Source: Chitinophagaceae bacterium (GTDB lineage: Bacteria; Bacteroidota; Bacteroidia; Chitinophagales; Chitinophagaceae). From it: a stretch of 34,422 bases of DNA. The stretch spans positions 1 through 34,422 of the forward strand of contig CANBSW010000033.1 of the NCBI GenBank assembly GCA_947372235.1, in the 5' to 3' direction. Positions 7,194-15,138 of this stretch are shown here, piece after piece (the stretch's first letter is position 1; every line of letters starts with the position of its first letter). The notes under the pieces were generated by a model. That model saw only the letters and a list, made by a program, of their open reading frames with translations. It searched no databases and was not told where the DNA came from. A program made the position numbers and the translations under genes.

Positions 7194-9635
7194 TTAAACT
7201 GGATCCACATCCGGTAAAATGGTTACACTTCGGTATCTTTTGTTTGACTGGATGATGATGGTTTGTTGTTGAATCTGTTTTTTACATTGGTTGATCCGTT
7301 TGGCATCTTTTGGAAGTTTGATCAATATTTCCCATAGATATTGGTTTCTAACCCGGTCTACCACAGGCTGTGCGGGTCCATTACAATAAGTTCCAAAATT
7401 TACTTTCAGACCCTGCATCATTATATTGGCGGCTTCTTCTGCTAGATGTTTTTCTTTGTGTTTGAATGTTACCTGTATCAATCTTGTAAACGGGGGGTAG
7501 TCAAATTGCTTTCGGTTATAGATCTCCAGTGTATACAGTTTTGTAAAATCATGCTCTTTTACAAATTGCAGAACCGGGTGATGCAGATTACTTACCTGTA
7601 TCAAAACAGTTCCTTTGCCATCTTTTCTGCCGGCTCTTCCGCTAACCTGCTCCATCAATTGAAAGGCTCTTTCGTTTACCCTGAAATCTGTGAAGTTGAG
7701 TATACCATCTGCATCAACAATGCCAATTAAATTTACGTGTTCAAAGTCCAATCCTTTTACCACCATTTGTGTACCTACTAAAATATCTACCCGTTGTTGC
7801 TCAAATAATTTGATCAGTGCATCATGATCATTCTTTCCTTTTACACTGTCATAATCCATTCGTGCCGTTTTTGCATTGGGAAATGCTTCAACTATCATTT
7901 CCTCAATTTTTTCCGTACCAAAATTTTTCTGGGTAAAATTATGACTTCCGCAAGCTGCGCAGGTATTGATCACAGGGTAAGAAGTGCCACAATAATGGCA
8001 TGATAAAGTATTCTTTGCTTTGTGATAAGTTAAGGTAACATCACAATGTTTACAATGAGGAATCCATCCACAGGTATTGCATATGAAATAAGGTGAATAG
8101 CCTCTTCTGTTTTGAAATATGATCACCTGTTTATTTTCCTTCAGTGAGTTTTCGATAGCTTGTAATAATGCCGGGGTGAAGGGTGTTTGCCCTTTTTCTT
8201 TGGCAGGTATTTTTTTGATATCGATCAATTCGATCTGTGGTAATTCTACCTGGCCATACCTTTCGCCAAGGGTTACAAGTCCGTATTTGTTTTGCTCACA
8301 ATTGTAATAACTTTCAATAGATGGGGTGGCACTTCCTAACAATACTTTTGCTTTTGTTAGGGAAGCATAATAAATAGAAGCATCTCTTGCATGATAGCGT
8401 GGTGCGGGTTCCTGTTGTTTGTAAGAAGCATCATGCTCTTCATCTGCGATTACCAAACCAAGGTCTTTAAACGGAAGGAATAAAGAAGATCGTGCGCCCA
8501 ATACTATTTTTGTTTCACCATTTTTTACTTTATTCCAGATCTCCACCCTTTCATTTGGATTGAATTTGGAGTGATAGATCGCAATATATCCACCAAAATG
8601 TTTTTGCAATCTTCTGATGATCTGAGAGGTAAGTGCAATCTCAGGAAGCATATACAGAACCTGTTTCCCGTTCAGAATATAATCTTCGATCAACTTTGTA
8701 TAAATCTCTGTTTTGCCACTGGCTGTTACACCATGTAGTAAACAAACAGCCTTGCCTGTAAAGTGTTGTTTGATCTCATTCAATACTTCCTGCTGTCTTT
8801 CGGATAAAGTAAAATCGATCTGAATATTTCTTGGTAAACTTTGGATTCTGTCGGTAGCTCTTTTTTCGGTCAATAATATTGCTTTCTCACACAATCCTTT
8901 TAACTGTGCAGCAGTGGCATTAGACTTTTTTAGAAGATTGGGTTGTGTAACTTCTCCTTCTGTTTTAAGTATATGGAGATAGGATAGCAACAGCTCCATT
9001 TGTTTGGGTGCTTTGCTCCAGTTGTTCAGCAGATCGGCCAATGCCTCTTCATTATGGTATTTGGAATGAAGGGTAATATATGTCTCCGTTTTTGCTTTGT
9101 ATTTTTGTTTCAGTTCTTCCCAAACATGGCAAACGCCTTTCTCGATCAGTTTTTTTATAACGGGATATACATTCGATGCATCCAGTAATTGCTGAACTTC
9201 ATTTAACCTGAGTTCTTTTTTGATCTCCAATGCCTCGGCAACAACAAATTCATTATCGGTGAGGTCACTGAAATCATAACTCCTTTCTTCATTCCAGATC
9301 AAAATGCTTTCACTGGATAATTTAAGGTTGGCAGGAATGGCAGCCTGCATTACTTCTCCTTCACTGCACATATAGTATTGTGCCATCCATTCCCAGAATT
9401 GTAACTGCTCTGTATACACCAATGGTTCAGAATCCAATACATTCAAAATATCTTTTGGTTGAAAGGCATCCGGTTTTTCTGTTAGGATCTTTTTTACAAT
9501 TCCTGCATAACGTTTATTCTTGCCCAATACCACTTCCACCCGTACACCGGGTTGTATAGCCAACTGCATTGACTGTGGAACGGCCCATGTATAATTTTTA
9601 GGTAAAGCCAGTGGTATGATTACTTCAACAAACAA
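7194..9635 (-). CDS. priA: Primosomal protein N' (replication-restart helicase PriA)
   Basis: PriA recognises abandoned replication forks, unwinds DNA 3'-5' and starts replisome reloading. The 813-residue product has the N-terminal DNA-binding domain (VEVIIPLALPKNYTW), Walker A GVTASGKTE near residue 302, a DEEH Walker B box near 395 and GSATPS. The zinc-binding insertion contains CNTCG..HCKHC and later CHYCG..CAACG pairs at about 515-568, followed by GTQMVVKGLDFEHV and QVSGRAGR. The start needs comment. The first codon of the ORF is TTG (complement of 9633-9635), a stop lies six codons upstream, and no ATG occurs before the conserved VEVIIPLALP. TTG therefore appears to be the real start. 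Only 28 bases separate it from plsC. Confidence 0.96.
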   Translation of the reverse strand: MFVEVIIPLALPKNYTWAVPQSMQLAIQPGVRVEVVLGKNKRYAGIVKKILTEKPDAFQPKDILNVLDSEPLVYTEQLQFWEWMAQYYMCSEGEVMQAAIPANLKLSSESILIWNEERSYDFSDLTDNEFVVAEALEIKKELRLNEVQQLLDASNVYPVIKKLIEKGVCHVWEELKQKYKAKTETYITLHSKYHNEEALADLLNNWSKAPKQMELLLSYLHILKTEGEVTQPNLLKKSNATAAQLKGLCEKAILLTEKRATDRIQSLPRNIQIDFTLSERQQEVLNEIKQHFTGKAVCLLHGVTASGKTEIYTKLIEDYILNGKQVLYMLPEIALTSQIIRRLQKHFGGYIAIYHSKFNPNERVEIWNKVKNGETKIVLGARSSLFLPFKDLGLVIADEEHDASYKQQEPAPRYHARDASIYYASLTKAKVLLGSATPSIESYYNCEQNKYGLVTLGERYGQVELPQIELIDIKKIPAKEKGQTPFTPALLQAIENSLKENKQVIIFQNRRGYSPYFICNTCGWIPHCKHCDVTLTYHKAKNTLSCHYCGTSYPVINTCAACGSHNFTQKNFGTEKIEEMIVEAFPNAKTARMDYDSVKGKNDHDALIKLFEQQRVDILVGTQMVVKGLDFEHVNLIGIVDADGILNFTDFRVNERAFQLMEQVSGRAGRKDGKGTVLIQVSNLHHPVLQFVKEHDFTKLYTLEIYNRKQFDYPPFTRLIQVTFKHKEKHLAEEAANIMMQGLKVNFGTYCNGPAQPVVDRVRNQYLWEILIKLPKDAKRINQCKKQIQQQTIIIQSNKRYRSVTILPDVDPV

Positions 9636-9663
9636 GTACAGAGAATTTGATCAAAAATAAGCT

Positions 9664-10422
9664 TTAAGCAGGTGGATAGTTGCGATAGCGTCTGAGCCCT
9701 GCATCCATAACTGCATATACATCACTTTTCAGTTGCTGGATATCTGCGATACTGAGTCCTTTAACCGGAATTTCTTCCAGGTACACAACCCGACTTACTC
9801 CTGGTGTTAATTTAAAAAGGCTTTTGTAGTGGAGCCGGTCTAATGTATCAACCAGCAATACGGGTTTGATAGGTGTTTCTGTTTCGATAGCGATTCTGAA
9901 AGCTCCATCGAAGAAATCCTTTAATGGCAAGGGCGTTTCATTGAATGTGCCCTCCGGAAAAATAAAGATCGAAATATGATATTTCAATGCAGATTTTAAA
10001 GCACGAACACTTCTTGAGCGGGTTTCAGAATTTCGCCTGTCAACCAATATTACGGCTGCGCGGTAAATCCATCCAAAAACGGGCACTTTTACCATCTCAT
10101 ATTTCCCAAGAATTCTCACCGGCTGATGTGCTATCAAAACAATGGGTGGAATATCCATATAAGAAATATGGTTGGCAACAAAAATGTATTGTTTGGATCT
10201 GTCGTGTGGATGTTCATAGATCTCTTTATGATTAACGCCTATTAATACATACCAAACGGCTGCCCAAAAACGGCAAAGCTGGTAGATCATATTTCCACCC
10301 TGTATTTTGCCAAACAATAAAGAGAGTAAAACAAATGGGAGTACAATAAACATCAATACTATAAAAGTAAGAAGGGCATAAACACAGTAGATGTATTGTA
10401 AGGGCTTTACCAGCAGTTTCAT
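9664..10422 (-). CDS. plsC: 1-acyl-sn-glycerol-3-phosphate acyltransferase (PlsC family)
   Basis: This inner-membrane enzyme would transfer a fatty acyl group to lysophosphatidic acid to make phosphatidic acid in phospholipid synthesis. The 252 residues begin with a hydrophobic helix (about 14-38, IVLMFIVLPFVLLSLLFG). The catalytic box NHxxxxD is present as NHISYMD near residue 84, and the phosphate-binding box as FPEGTF near 155. A further segment, ILVDRRN, fits block II. Related acyltransferases acting on ornithine lipids or lyso-lipids share these motifs, so the exact substrate is inferred. It is the first gene of the probable plsC-priA-murB operon. Confidence 0.88.
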   Translation of the reverse strand: MKLLVKPLQYIYCVYALLTFIVLMFIVLPFVLLSLLFGKIQGGNMIYQLCRFWAAVWYVLIGVNHKEIYEHPHDRSKQYIFVANHISYMDIPPIVLIAHQPVRILGKYEMVKVPVFGWIYRAAVILVDRRNSETRSRSVRALKSALKYHISIFIFPEGTFNETPLPLKDFFDGAFRIAIETETPIKPVLLVDTLDRLHYKSLFKLTPGVSRVVYLEEIPVKGLSIADIQQLKSDVYAVMDAGLRRYRNYPPA

Positions 10423-10481
10423 TTTTCTAACTTAAGCAGAAAAACTAAGGTAAACGATAAATTGATTATATAATCAAAAAC

Positions 10482-11729
10482 TCAGGCGCCTGCAGTTTTT
10501 ATACCGGGTGTAAAAGTGAATGATTTTGCTGTTTTGGGTGGATGCTCCAGTTTAAGGGAAAGGTGGGTGGTATTTTTGAAATTATACAGATAAACAAACC
10601 CAATGATACTCGCAATCAATGAACCTGCGATCACAGATACTTTTGAGATCACCTGCATCGATTCGCTTTCATAAGCAAGGGTAGATGTGAAAATAGACAT
10701 AGTAAACCCAATACCACCCAATAGCCCAATGCCCCAGAGCTGCTTGAAATTTGTATTTGAAGGGAGAGAGGCAATACCCAGTTTAATGGCAATAAAAGAG
10801 AAGAAGAAGATACCCAGTGGTTTGCCAAGTATCAGTCCCAGCATCACACCAAAACTGATGGTTGATGTGAAAACATCGCTGATCTTATCAGGGAAAATGA
10901 TGGCTGTATTAGCCAGAGCAAACAAAGGCATGATGATAAAATTTACAGGCTTGTATAACCGGTGTTCCATTCTGGCCAGACTTTTCAGTGGCATACAAAA
11001 TGAAGTTATCACTCCGGCTATAGTTGCATGAACCCCTGAATTGAAAATGCTATACCAAAGTACAACTGCGGGGATGATATAGAATAAGATATTTTCAACC
11101 TTGCTTTTATTCAGACCAACTAAAACGGCAACTGCAAGAGCTGCAAAAATCAGGTAGATAAGATGCAGTGTTGCTGTATAAAAAATAGCGATCGTAATTA
11201 CTGCACCCAGGTCATCAATAATGGCAAGTGCTGCCAGGAATATTTTTAATTGAACGGGAATTTTCTTCCCTAAAAGAGATAATACACCCAGTGAAAAAGC
11301 AATATCAGTTGCCATGGGAATCCCCCAGCCACTTTTACCTGGTGTATGAAAGTTATAAAATGAAAAGATCACAGCCGGACAAACCATTCCACCTAAAGCA
11401 GCCAAAACAGGTAACAATGATTTTCTAATGGAGGCCAGCTCACCAATGGTTAATTCTCTTTTAATCTCCATTCCTACGAGGAAGAAGAATAAGGTCATCA
11501 AAACATCATTGATCAGTAATAAATAAGAATCGGGGAGGTGTATCTGTGAATTTCCTGTTATGTGAACAGTGTGCTGCCAGATCGAGGTGTAAAATGATTG
11601 TGTAAGAGAAAAGTTAGATAAAAAAATTGAGGTAATGGTACAGCTGATAAGTATGATACCGGTTGCCCTGCTGTCATTAATAAAATCTCTGATAGGAGTG
11701 AAGAGCCTGTTTAATCTTTTTTGGGGCAT
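10482..11729 (-). CDS. nhaA: Na+/H+ antiporter NhaA
   Basis: NhaA exports sodium in exchange for protons across the inner membrane. The 415-residue protein has about 12 hydrophobic segments and the family landmarks GMEIKRELTIGEL, PMATDIAFSLGVL and the ion-binding pair of aspartates in AIIDDLGAV near residue 171. The segment FALANTAI and the C-terminal GIGFTMSIF also fit. It begins six bases after the stop of the small membrane-anchored gene at 11736, so the two are probably co-transcribed. No clear terminator is visible between nhaA and plsC (59 bases), so read-through into plsC is possible. Confidence 0.96.
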   Translation of the reverse strand: MPQKRLNRLFTPIRDFINDSRATGIILISCTITSIFLSNFSLTQSFYTSIWQHTVHITGNSQIHLPDSYLLLINDVLMTLFFFLVGMEIKRELTIGELASIRKSLLPVLAALGGMVCPAVIFSFYNFHTPGKSGWGIPMATDIAFSLGVLSLLGKKIPVQLKIFLAALAIIDDLGAVITIAIFYTATLHLIYLIFAALAVAVLVGLNKSKVENILFYIIPAVVLWYSIFNSGVHATIAGVITSFCMPLKSLARMEHRLYKPVNFIIMPLFALANTAIIFPDKISDVFTSTISFGVMLGLILGKPLGIFFFSFIAIKLGIASLPSNTNFKQLWGIGLLGGIGFTMSIFTSTLAYESESMQVISKVSVIAGSLIASIIGFVYLYNFKNTTHLSLKLEHPPKTAKSFTFTPGIKTAGA

Positions 11730-11735
11730 GGGCGA

Positions 11736-12113
11736 TTAATCTTTCCTGTTCTTATTAAGATCTTCTGCTGTTGCAGGTTTATTTTTAACAACTATTTTAT
11801 TTACAACCTCCAGATCACCAATTGATAAAGATTCCCACCAATCATCGGTTACATCATCAAGTCTGTATTCAGTATCTACATCATAGTCCCCATCTTTATC
11901 AATCTGGTAAAAACAGTTATTTAAGGTGTCCAGTACGCTGTTTACAGATTTCAATTCTACAAACAATAACCTGCTCACCAGTTTTTTATTTACTTTCTGC
12001 TCCAAAAACTCAACTCGGTGTTGCAGGTCAAGAATCTTATCATCTTTTCTGGCTAAAAAATAGCTTGCCGCAAAAAGTGATAGAATAAAAACAACAAATA
12101 GGATTGATATCAT
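11736..12113 (-). CDS. Small membrane-anchored protein of unknown function
   Basis: I do not recognise this 125-residue protein. It has one N-terminal hydrophobic helix (residues 2-21) followed by a short heptad-like segment (LDLQHRVEFLEQKVNKK) that may form a coiled coil. The remaining part is acidic (DKDGDYDVDTEYRLDDVTDDWW) and ends in a Lys/Asn-rich tail. DKDGDYDVD loosely resembles a calcium-binding loop, but that is too short to claim. The tight spacing with nhaA (6 bases) suggests co-transcription. Its topology would be a single anchor with the acidic part on one side of the membrane. Confidence 0.75.
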   Translation of the reverse strand: MISILFVVFILSLFAASYFLARKDDKILDLQHRVEFLEQKVNKKLVSRLLFVELKSVNSVLDTLNNCFYQIDKDGDYDVDTEYRLDDVTDDWWESLSIGDLEVVNKIVVKNKPATAEDLNKNRKD

Positions 12114-12174
12114 ATGGAACAGTTAACAACGTCTACTTCTTTCTAAAACAGGATTCTAAGCTTTTTATAAAAAC

Positions 12175-12206
12175 CAAATAGCTCCGGTAAATACCGGGGC
12201 TATTTG
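12175..12206. terminator. Terminator after the second ammonium transporter
   Basis: The stem CAAATAGCTCCGGTA / TACCGGGGCTATTTG is 15 bp with one wobble and a very short loop. T-runs lie on both sides, and on the minus strand it follows the transporter stop at 12234 by about 27 bases. Confidence 0.88.
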
Positions 12207-12233
12207 ATCTTTTTGTTTTTCTCATGTTCGGTA

Positions 12234-13832
12234 TTAGTCTACATAACCATGTACACCTGTTTCAGGTATATCAAGGCCAGCAATTTCATCAGCTTCTTTA
12301 CTTCTCAACGGAATTACTTTGTTCAGAATTTTAAAGAAGAAGTACATAACTACGAATACGAATACAATACATGTCAATGTACCAATACACTGTGCGAAGA
12401 ATTGTTTTGTATCACCATAAAACAATCCTTTTACAGTTCCGGGAACACCGTTCCAGCCATCGCCATAAGATCCGTCTGCAAAAAGGCCCAGGGAAAGTAC
12501 ACCCCATGCACCATTTACGCCATGTACCGCAACTGCACCAACGGGATCATCGATTTTCAATTTTGTATCGATAAAATTGTAAGCTAATATTACAAGGATA
12601 CCTGCAATCGCACCGATAAGTACAGCAGATAAGGAAGTAACAAAAGCACAAGGTGCGGTAATTGCAACAAGACCTGCCAGCATACCGTTAGCGATCATTC
12701 CAGGATCTGCTTTTCCTCCTTTGATATACATAAAGAATAAAGCAGAAAGAGCACCTGCACCACCAGCCAGCATTGTATTAACGGCAACTACACTGATTCT
12801 GAGGTCACCACCAGCCAATGTTGATCCAGGGTTAAAACCAAACCAACCAAAAGCAAGAATGAAAGTACCAATGATAGCCATTGGGATATTATGACCTGGG
12901 ATTGTATTTACCGTTCCATCTTTACCATATTTACCATAACGTGGTCCGATTACGATTGCCCCCGCTAATGCCGCTACACCACCTACCATGTGAACAACAG
13001 ATGATCCCGCAAAATCAACATGACCATGACCTAAGCCAAAGTTAGATCCCAGCATAGCTAACCATCCACCACCCCATACCCAGTTACCAAACAAAGGGTA
13101 TACAAACATTGAGATAAAGAAGCCATAAACAACGAACGATTTAAGCGTCCATCTCTCAGCCATTGATCCTGTTGGGATAGTAGCTGTTGTATCCATGAAA
13201 ACCATTTGGAAAAGGAATAAGGTAAATACACCTACATCATAATATTTGCTGCTAAGGAAATAACCTACAGTACCGGCAATTCCAAAATCATGACCAAATA
13301 AATGGATCACATATTCATGAGGGATCACACCGGCGGAACCTCCCAGATTAGCAACATTAAGTGCACCGCCAAACATAATGGCAAATCCACAGATCCAGAA
13401 ACCGATCATTCCTATGGCATAGATCAGGAAGTTCATACACATCGTATGTGCAACATTCTTCTTTTGTGTAAATCCTGTTTCAACCATTGCAAAACCGGCT
13501 TGCATAAACATTACAAGAAAACCGGTAATCAGTGTCCACATGATGTTTATTGCGATCTTGTTATGACCATCTGCATTGCCAATTGACTGTACTGCAGTTG
13601 CCAGTTTGTTTACACTGGATCCAACTTGAGAAAGTGTTGTGTCTTTTGCTTTTGCTACCGAATCGATCACTTTTGCTGCGGTAGTGTCTATATCACTGAT
13701 GGTTCCTGTTTTTGCACCGGTAGGATCCTGTGCCATAGAACCAACGGGTACTGCCATTACAAGTAAAAGTACCATCATCATTGCGGCAATAAAATGCCTC
13801 CCGATCTTAGTCTTGCTAATTAATTGTACCAT
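12234..13832 (-). CDS. amt: Ammonium transporter (Amt family) with an N-terminal periplasmic extension
   Basis: This inner-membrane channel passes ammonia/ammonium. At 532 residues it is about 100 longer than the usual Amt. The extra length is at the N-terminus: a signal peptide (about 1-35, ending SMAQD), then some 60 residues of polar, Thr/Asp/Lys-rich sequence, before the first core helix near residue 95 (MWTLITGFLVMFMQAGFAMVE). The pore twin histidines are present in SSVVHMVGG (about 280) and VAVHGVNGAWG (about 436). The C-terminal tail holds GLDIPETGVHGY, the conserved Amt tail that contacts PII proteins in other bacteria. The porin gene lies 49 bases upstream in the same orientation, so the two are probably one unit. 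The sequence differs greatly from the other transporter in this cluster. Confidence 0.95.
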   Translation of the reverse strand: MVQLISKTKIGRHFIAAMMMVLLLVMAVPVGSMAQDPTGAKTGTISDIDTTAAKVIDSVAKAKDTTLSQVGSSVNKLATAVQSIGNADGHNKIAINIMWTLITGFLVMFMQAGFAMVETGFTQKKNVAHTMCMNFLIYAIGMIGFWICGFAIMFGGALNVANLGGSAGVIPHEYVIHLFGHDFGIAGTVGYFLSSKYYDVGVFTLFLFQMVFMDTTATIPTGSMAERWTLKSFVVYGFFISMFVYPLFGNWVWGGGWLAMLGSNFGLGHGHVDFAGSSVVHMVGGVAALAGAIVIGPRYGKYGKDGTVNTIPGHNIPMAIIGTFILAFGWFGFNPGSTLAGGDLRISVVAVNTMLAGGAGALSALFFMYIKGGKADPGMIANGMLAGLVAITAPCAFVTSLSAVLIGAIAGILVILAYNFIDTKLKIDDPVGAVAVHGVNGAWGVLSLGLFADGSYGDGWNGVPGTVKGLFYGDTKQFFAQCIGTLTCIVFVFVVMYFFFKILNKVIPLRSKEADEIAGLDIPETGVHGYVD

Positions 13833-13881
13833 AAAAATAATTTATAGGTTTTATGAAATAAGGGATCCTGTATTATTGATA

Positions 13882-14940
13882 CTAAAATTTATATACGGCT
13901 GCCAAAATAAAGCTGAGTGTACTTTTGGTAGTTCCACCATTTTTAGAGAAGATAGCTCCGCTGCCACTATCCAATCTCAGTTCAGGGATAATGGTCAGAT
14001 TATCCACTTTAGCGTTGGCAGAAAGCGTGGTTGCAAAAATATTTTTTGAACCAGCGATCAACGGATTGATCTTTCTGTCGTCAAAATAGTCTGCACGCAG
14101 TGTCCAACCCAATGTTTTAGCAGGATCATAATTCAGATAAAGTGCATGACTTTTCCAGCTTGAGTTGGCTGTACCCTGTTTAGTAGATTGCAGATTGCCA
14201 TCATATACAAGGTTAACTTTATCACTCAGTGTTCCCTGAACAACCAGGTTGAAATGGGTTAAACCGGTACCGCCCTGAAAGTTTACATACGCTTTCAGTT
14301 TATCATTGGCAGTTCCTGTGCTGAATTGTGCGATCAGTACTTTTACACTGTTTGGAGCACTTACATAATCCGTTGGATTGGCAATACCCAGCATCATAGC
14401 ACTTTTTCCTCCTAACGAGAAATCAGCTTTGATACCTGTGTGGAAGAATGGTCCGTAAGAGAACCCGTATGACATACTGTAGTTTCTATTAGCATATGCA
14501 TCTAACAGTTCCCAACCAATATGAGTGGCCCATTTACCGATAGTGAATTTCACTTTGTCGGAAGGGGCGTAGCTAACATATGCCTGTTTAATAGCAGTAA
14601 GGGTTGTTCCTACATCATTGTAAGAAAACTCCTGGGCTCTTTTGCCAAAACCAACATCTGCAGTTGCAGAAACTTTGCCAAAACTGTGGTCAACCTTTAG
14701 GGAAGCCATTCCCAATTCAAAAGAATTGTTTGAGTTTGTAAAACTTGTGAGGTTGTTGGTTGCCCCTGTAGGTGCATTAAAGTTAAAACGATAATAAGCA
14801 TCTACAGAACCGGTAAATGTTGTGGTTGCGGTTGGTTTTTTAGTGGAATCTGTTTGGGCATTAACAGATACGAGTGCTAAAATTCCAATAAATCCTGCGG
14901 AAATTTTCTTTAACATTGCAATGGGTTTTATGATTAACAA
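13882..14940 (-). CDS. Outer-membrane porin, BBP2/OmpL-like
   Basis: The protein is at most 352 residues. The better start is probably Met9 (14916), which gives the standard signal peptide MLKKISAGFIGILALVSVNAQ. The mature part is a run of alternating beta strands with the family-like opening FTGSVDAYYRFNFN and blocks such as KFTIGKWATHIGWELLDAY and SMSYGFSYGPFFHTGIKADF, and it ends in AAVYKF with a C-terminal phenylalanine. This resembles the putative beta-barrel porin-2 (PF07642, OmpL-like) family. Its position between two ammonium transporters suggests it lets ammonium or a small nitrogen compound through the outer membrane. That is inference from context. A structured hairpin lies just upstream of its start. 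Confidence 0.85.
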   Translation of the reverse strand: MLIIKPIAMLKKISAGFIGILALVSVNAQTDSTKKPTATTTFTGSVDAYYRFNFNAPTGATNNLTSFTNSNNSFELGMASLKVDHSFGKVSATADVGFGKRAQEFSYNDVGTTLTAIKQAYVSYAPSDKVKFTIGKWATHIGWELLDAYANRNYSMSYGFSYGPFFHTGIKADFSLGGKSAMMLGIANPTDYVSAPNSVKVLIAQFSTGTANDKLKAYVNFQGGTGLTHFNLVVQGTLSDKVNLVYDGNLQSTKQGTANSSWKSHALYLNYDPAKTLGWTLRADYFDDRKINPLIAGSKNIFATTLSANAKVDNLTIIPELRLDSGSGAIFSKNGGTTKSTLSFILAAVYKF

Positions 14941-14943
14941 ATG

Positions 14944-14989
14944 GGTACAGCCTTTAAACTTGGTCAGAAGTTTATCAAATGGCTGTACC
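14944..14989. promoter_or_regulatory. Two-part hairpin upstream of the porin gene
   Basis: An outer stem of 9 bp (GGTACAGCC / GGCTGTACC) encloses an inner stem of 7 bp (TAAACTT / AAGTTTA) with a six-base loop. Read on the minus strand it lies 3-28 bases before the porin's possible starts and 150 bases after the first transporter. The T-run that would make it a terminator (TATTTTTTTA) is on the plus-strand side, where no gene ends. A leader-RNA structure or attenuator-like element for the porin is therefore more likely than a simple terminator. Confidence 0.5.
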
Positions 14990-15138
14990 TTATTTTTTTA
15001 CGTAAGGGTGCAAAGGCATAACTGTAACCTGGTCAGAGGTTTCTTCGTTAGTAGAATCAGCTATTCCCGTTTGTGAACCGGCTCATCTGAATATAAGCCT
15101 CTCTCTTCACCTATATATTTAAATGCGTATGACTAAGC

